Origin: Clostridiales bacterium
GTDB taxonomy: Bacteria; Bacillota; Clostridia; Saccharofermentanales; Saccharofermentanaceae
Reading direction: 5' to 3'
Length of the DNA: 48,153 nucleotides
NCBI GenBank assembly: GCA_017615325.1
Contig: JAGAAI010000052.1
Span: 1 to 48,153, forward strand
Positions within the stretch are counted from its first letter, which is position 1. Every line of letters begins with the position of its first letter. The position numbers and the translations under genes are program-made. The notes under the pieces were generated by a model that was not told the DNA's origin, did no database searches, and saw nothing but the letters and a program-made list of their open reading frames with translations. Of this stretch, positions 47,123-48,153 are shown one piece after another.

Positions 47123-48153
47123 CAGACGATACCTCCTTCCACTGTTTCTCCGTTATGGATCCTTACGATCTTGTCGAGGATCTCTTTCTGTGTAGGCAGA
47201 TTGCCGCCCATTCTTCCGTGGAAGTATACGGGCTTTGTGCCGTTTACGGCAAGACGTACGTCTTCGATCATCTGGCCTGCGTTAAGTTCTACATCGAGGA
47301 ATGCCTTTACGGATGGCATTGCTGCTACTTCAGCGATAGCCTTCTTCGGGAAGGGCCAGAGAGTGATAGGTCTGATCATACCGACCTTGATGCCCATCTC
47401 GGCAGCCTGCCTGATTACGTTACGGGAAATTCTCGAACAAGTGGAGAATGCCGTGATGATGACCTCGGCATCTTCGATGTTGACGGCTTCCCATCTCTGC
47501 TCATTCTCTTCGATGACCTTATACTTCTCCTGAAGCTCACGGTTCTTGTATTCGAGAGTATCGGGATCGATATAGATGGATGTTACCGTGTTGTGAGGAC
47601 GGATGGAACCGTCTTCTGTCTTGCATCTTCCGCAGGCAGCCCAGGGCTTCTTAACGTCAACGACAGGCTCTTCATCACGGAAAGCTACAGGTTCCATCAT
47701 CTGGCCCAATGTACCGTCGCCCATGATCATTACAAGGTTCCTGTACTTATCGGCGAGATTGAATGCCTCTACTGTCAGCTCGTAAAGTTCCTGAACAGAT
47801 GCGGGAGCTATAACGATATTACGGTAGTCACCGTGTCCGCCGCCCTTTGTTGCCTGGAAATAGTCACCCTGCGCAGGGAGAATACCGCCAAGGCCCGGGC
47901 CTCCTCTTACGATATTAACAACGACAGCCGGAAGCTCAGCACCTGCAATATATGAGATACCTTCCTGCTTCAGCGAGATTCCCGGTGATGACGAAGATGT
48001 CATAACACGGAATCCTGCAGCTGCACATCCGTATACCATGTTGATTGCCGCGAGCTCACTCTCGGCCTGTACGAAGTTACCGCCGATCTGGACCATCTTC
48101 TTGGCCATATAGTGCATAACTTCTGTCTGCGGCGTGATAGGATAACCGAAATA
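47122..48153 (-). CDS. 2-oxoacid:ferredoxin oxidoreductase, alpha subunit (VorB/KorA-like; start outside the window)
   Basis: 344 codons are visible and the frame stays open to the window edge. Base 48153 begins YFGYPITPQTEVMHYMAKK, an internal part of the pyrimidine-binding domain, so the ATG at 48117 is not the start. Motifs: ESELAAINMVYGCAAAGFRVMTSSSSPG, RGGPGLGG, QGDYFQATKGGGHGDYR; C-terminal PITLWPFP as in VorB. Only a few residues should be missing. A small ferredoxin gene often lies upstream in such operons, outside this window. Confidence 0.92.
   Translation of the reverse strand, partial: YFGYPITPQTEVMHYMAKKMVQIGGNFVQAESELAAINMVYGCAAAGFRVMTSSSSPGISLKQEGISYIAGAELPAVVVNIVRGGPGLGGILPAQGDYFQATKGGGHGDYRNIVIAPASVQELYELTVEAFNLADKYRNLVMIMGDGTLGQMMEPVAFRDEEPVVDVKKPWAACGRCKTEDGSIRPHNTVTSIYIDPDTLEYKNRELQEKYKVIEENEQRWEAVNIEDAEVIITAFSTCSRISRNVIRQAAEMGIKVGMIRPITLWPFPKKAIAEVAAMPSVKAFLDVELNAGQMIEDVRLAVNGTKPVYFHGRMGGNLPTQKEILDKIVRIHNGETVEGGIV

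Overview
The window looks like chromosome of a low- to mid-GC Gram-positive anaerobe of the class Clostridia. The evidence is a CdaA/CdaR-GlmM locus, an LtaS-type sulfatase, S-layer-homology (SLH) and SpaA/Cna_B surface proteins, split GlgC/GlgD glycogen genes, a ferredoxin-dependent 2-oxoacid oxidoreductase and tRNA genes with encoded CCA. A gut or rumen clostridium (Saccharofermentans/Oscillospirales type) would fit, but that is only an impression from gene content. I see no phage, transposon, integrase or CRISPR array. Most genes are on the minus strand.

Layout. 1-1.7 kb: the 5' part of glmM and, upstream, a single gene fusing the diadenylate cyclase CdaA to its usual partner CdaR. 1.8-6.7 kb: an ABC-F ATPase, a divergent MATE exporter and a DHH/DHHA1 phosphoesterase with an unusual C-terminal extension. 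6.7-12.7 kb: a TIR-membrane-beta-propeller protein and a secreted calcium-loop/leucine-rich-repeat protein with SLH domains. 12.8-13.2 kb: two long tandem palindromes, terminators and tRNA-Ala(GGC). 13.2-15.2 kb: an LtaS-like membrane sulfatase. 15.3-21.9 kb: the F1Fo ATP synthase operon (atpB-E-F-A-G-D-C), with no separate delta gene; the delta C-terminal domain is fused to the N-terminus of alpha. 22-23.8 kb: proA-rpiB. 24.2-28.9 kb (plus strand): an RNA methyltransferase, an 8-oxoguanine glycosylase, apt, and a sugar-binding-domain/GGDEF protein. 29-36 kb: tRNA-Leu(GAG) and a giant (about 2270 aa) surface protein with anchor-A-like, SpaA-like and very long Thr/Pro/Ala repeat regions. 36.2-45.5 kb: a glycogen operon (glgB-glgC-glgD-glgA-GH13) plus a zinc-ribbon membrane protein. 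45.8-48.15 kb: three subunits of a 2-oxoacid:ferredoxin oxidoreductase, the alpha gene running off the window.

Working together: the energy module (2-oxoacid oxidoreductase giving reduced ferredoxin, ATP synthase) and storage module (glycogen synthesis and turnover) are core metabolism. The cell-surface module (LtaS-like enzyme, LRR-SLH protein, giant adhesin) is accessory. Two cyclic-dinucleotide elements are present: the c-di-AMP cyclase with a DHH phosphoesterase about 4 kb away, and a diguanylate cyclase. The most unusual observations are the delta-alpha ATP synthase fusion, the CdaA-CdaR fusion, histone-like Lys/Ala/Pro tails on both GlgA and GlgB, tandem sensor-like modules on the DHH enzyme, and the tandem palindromes upstream of the LRR gene. 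All positions and motifs were read by eye; no alignment, HMM or structure prediction was run.
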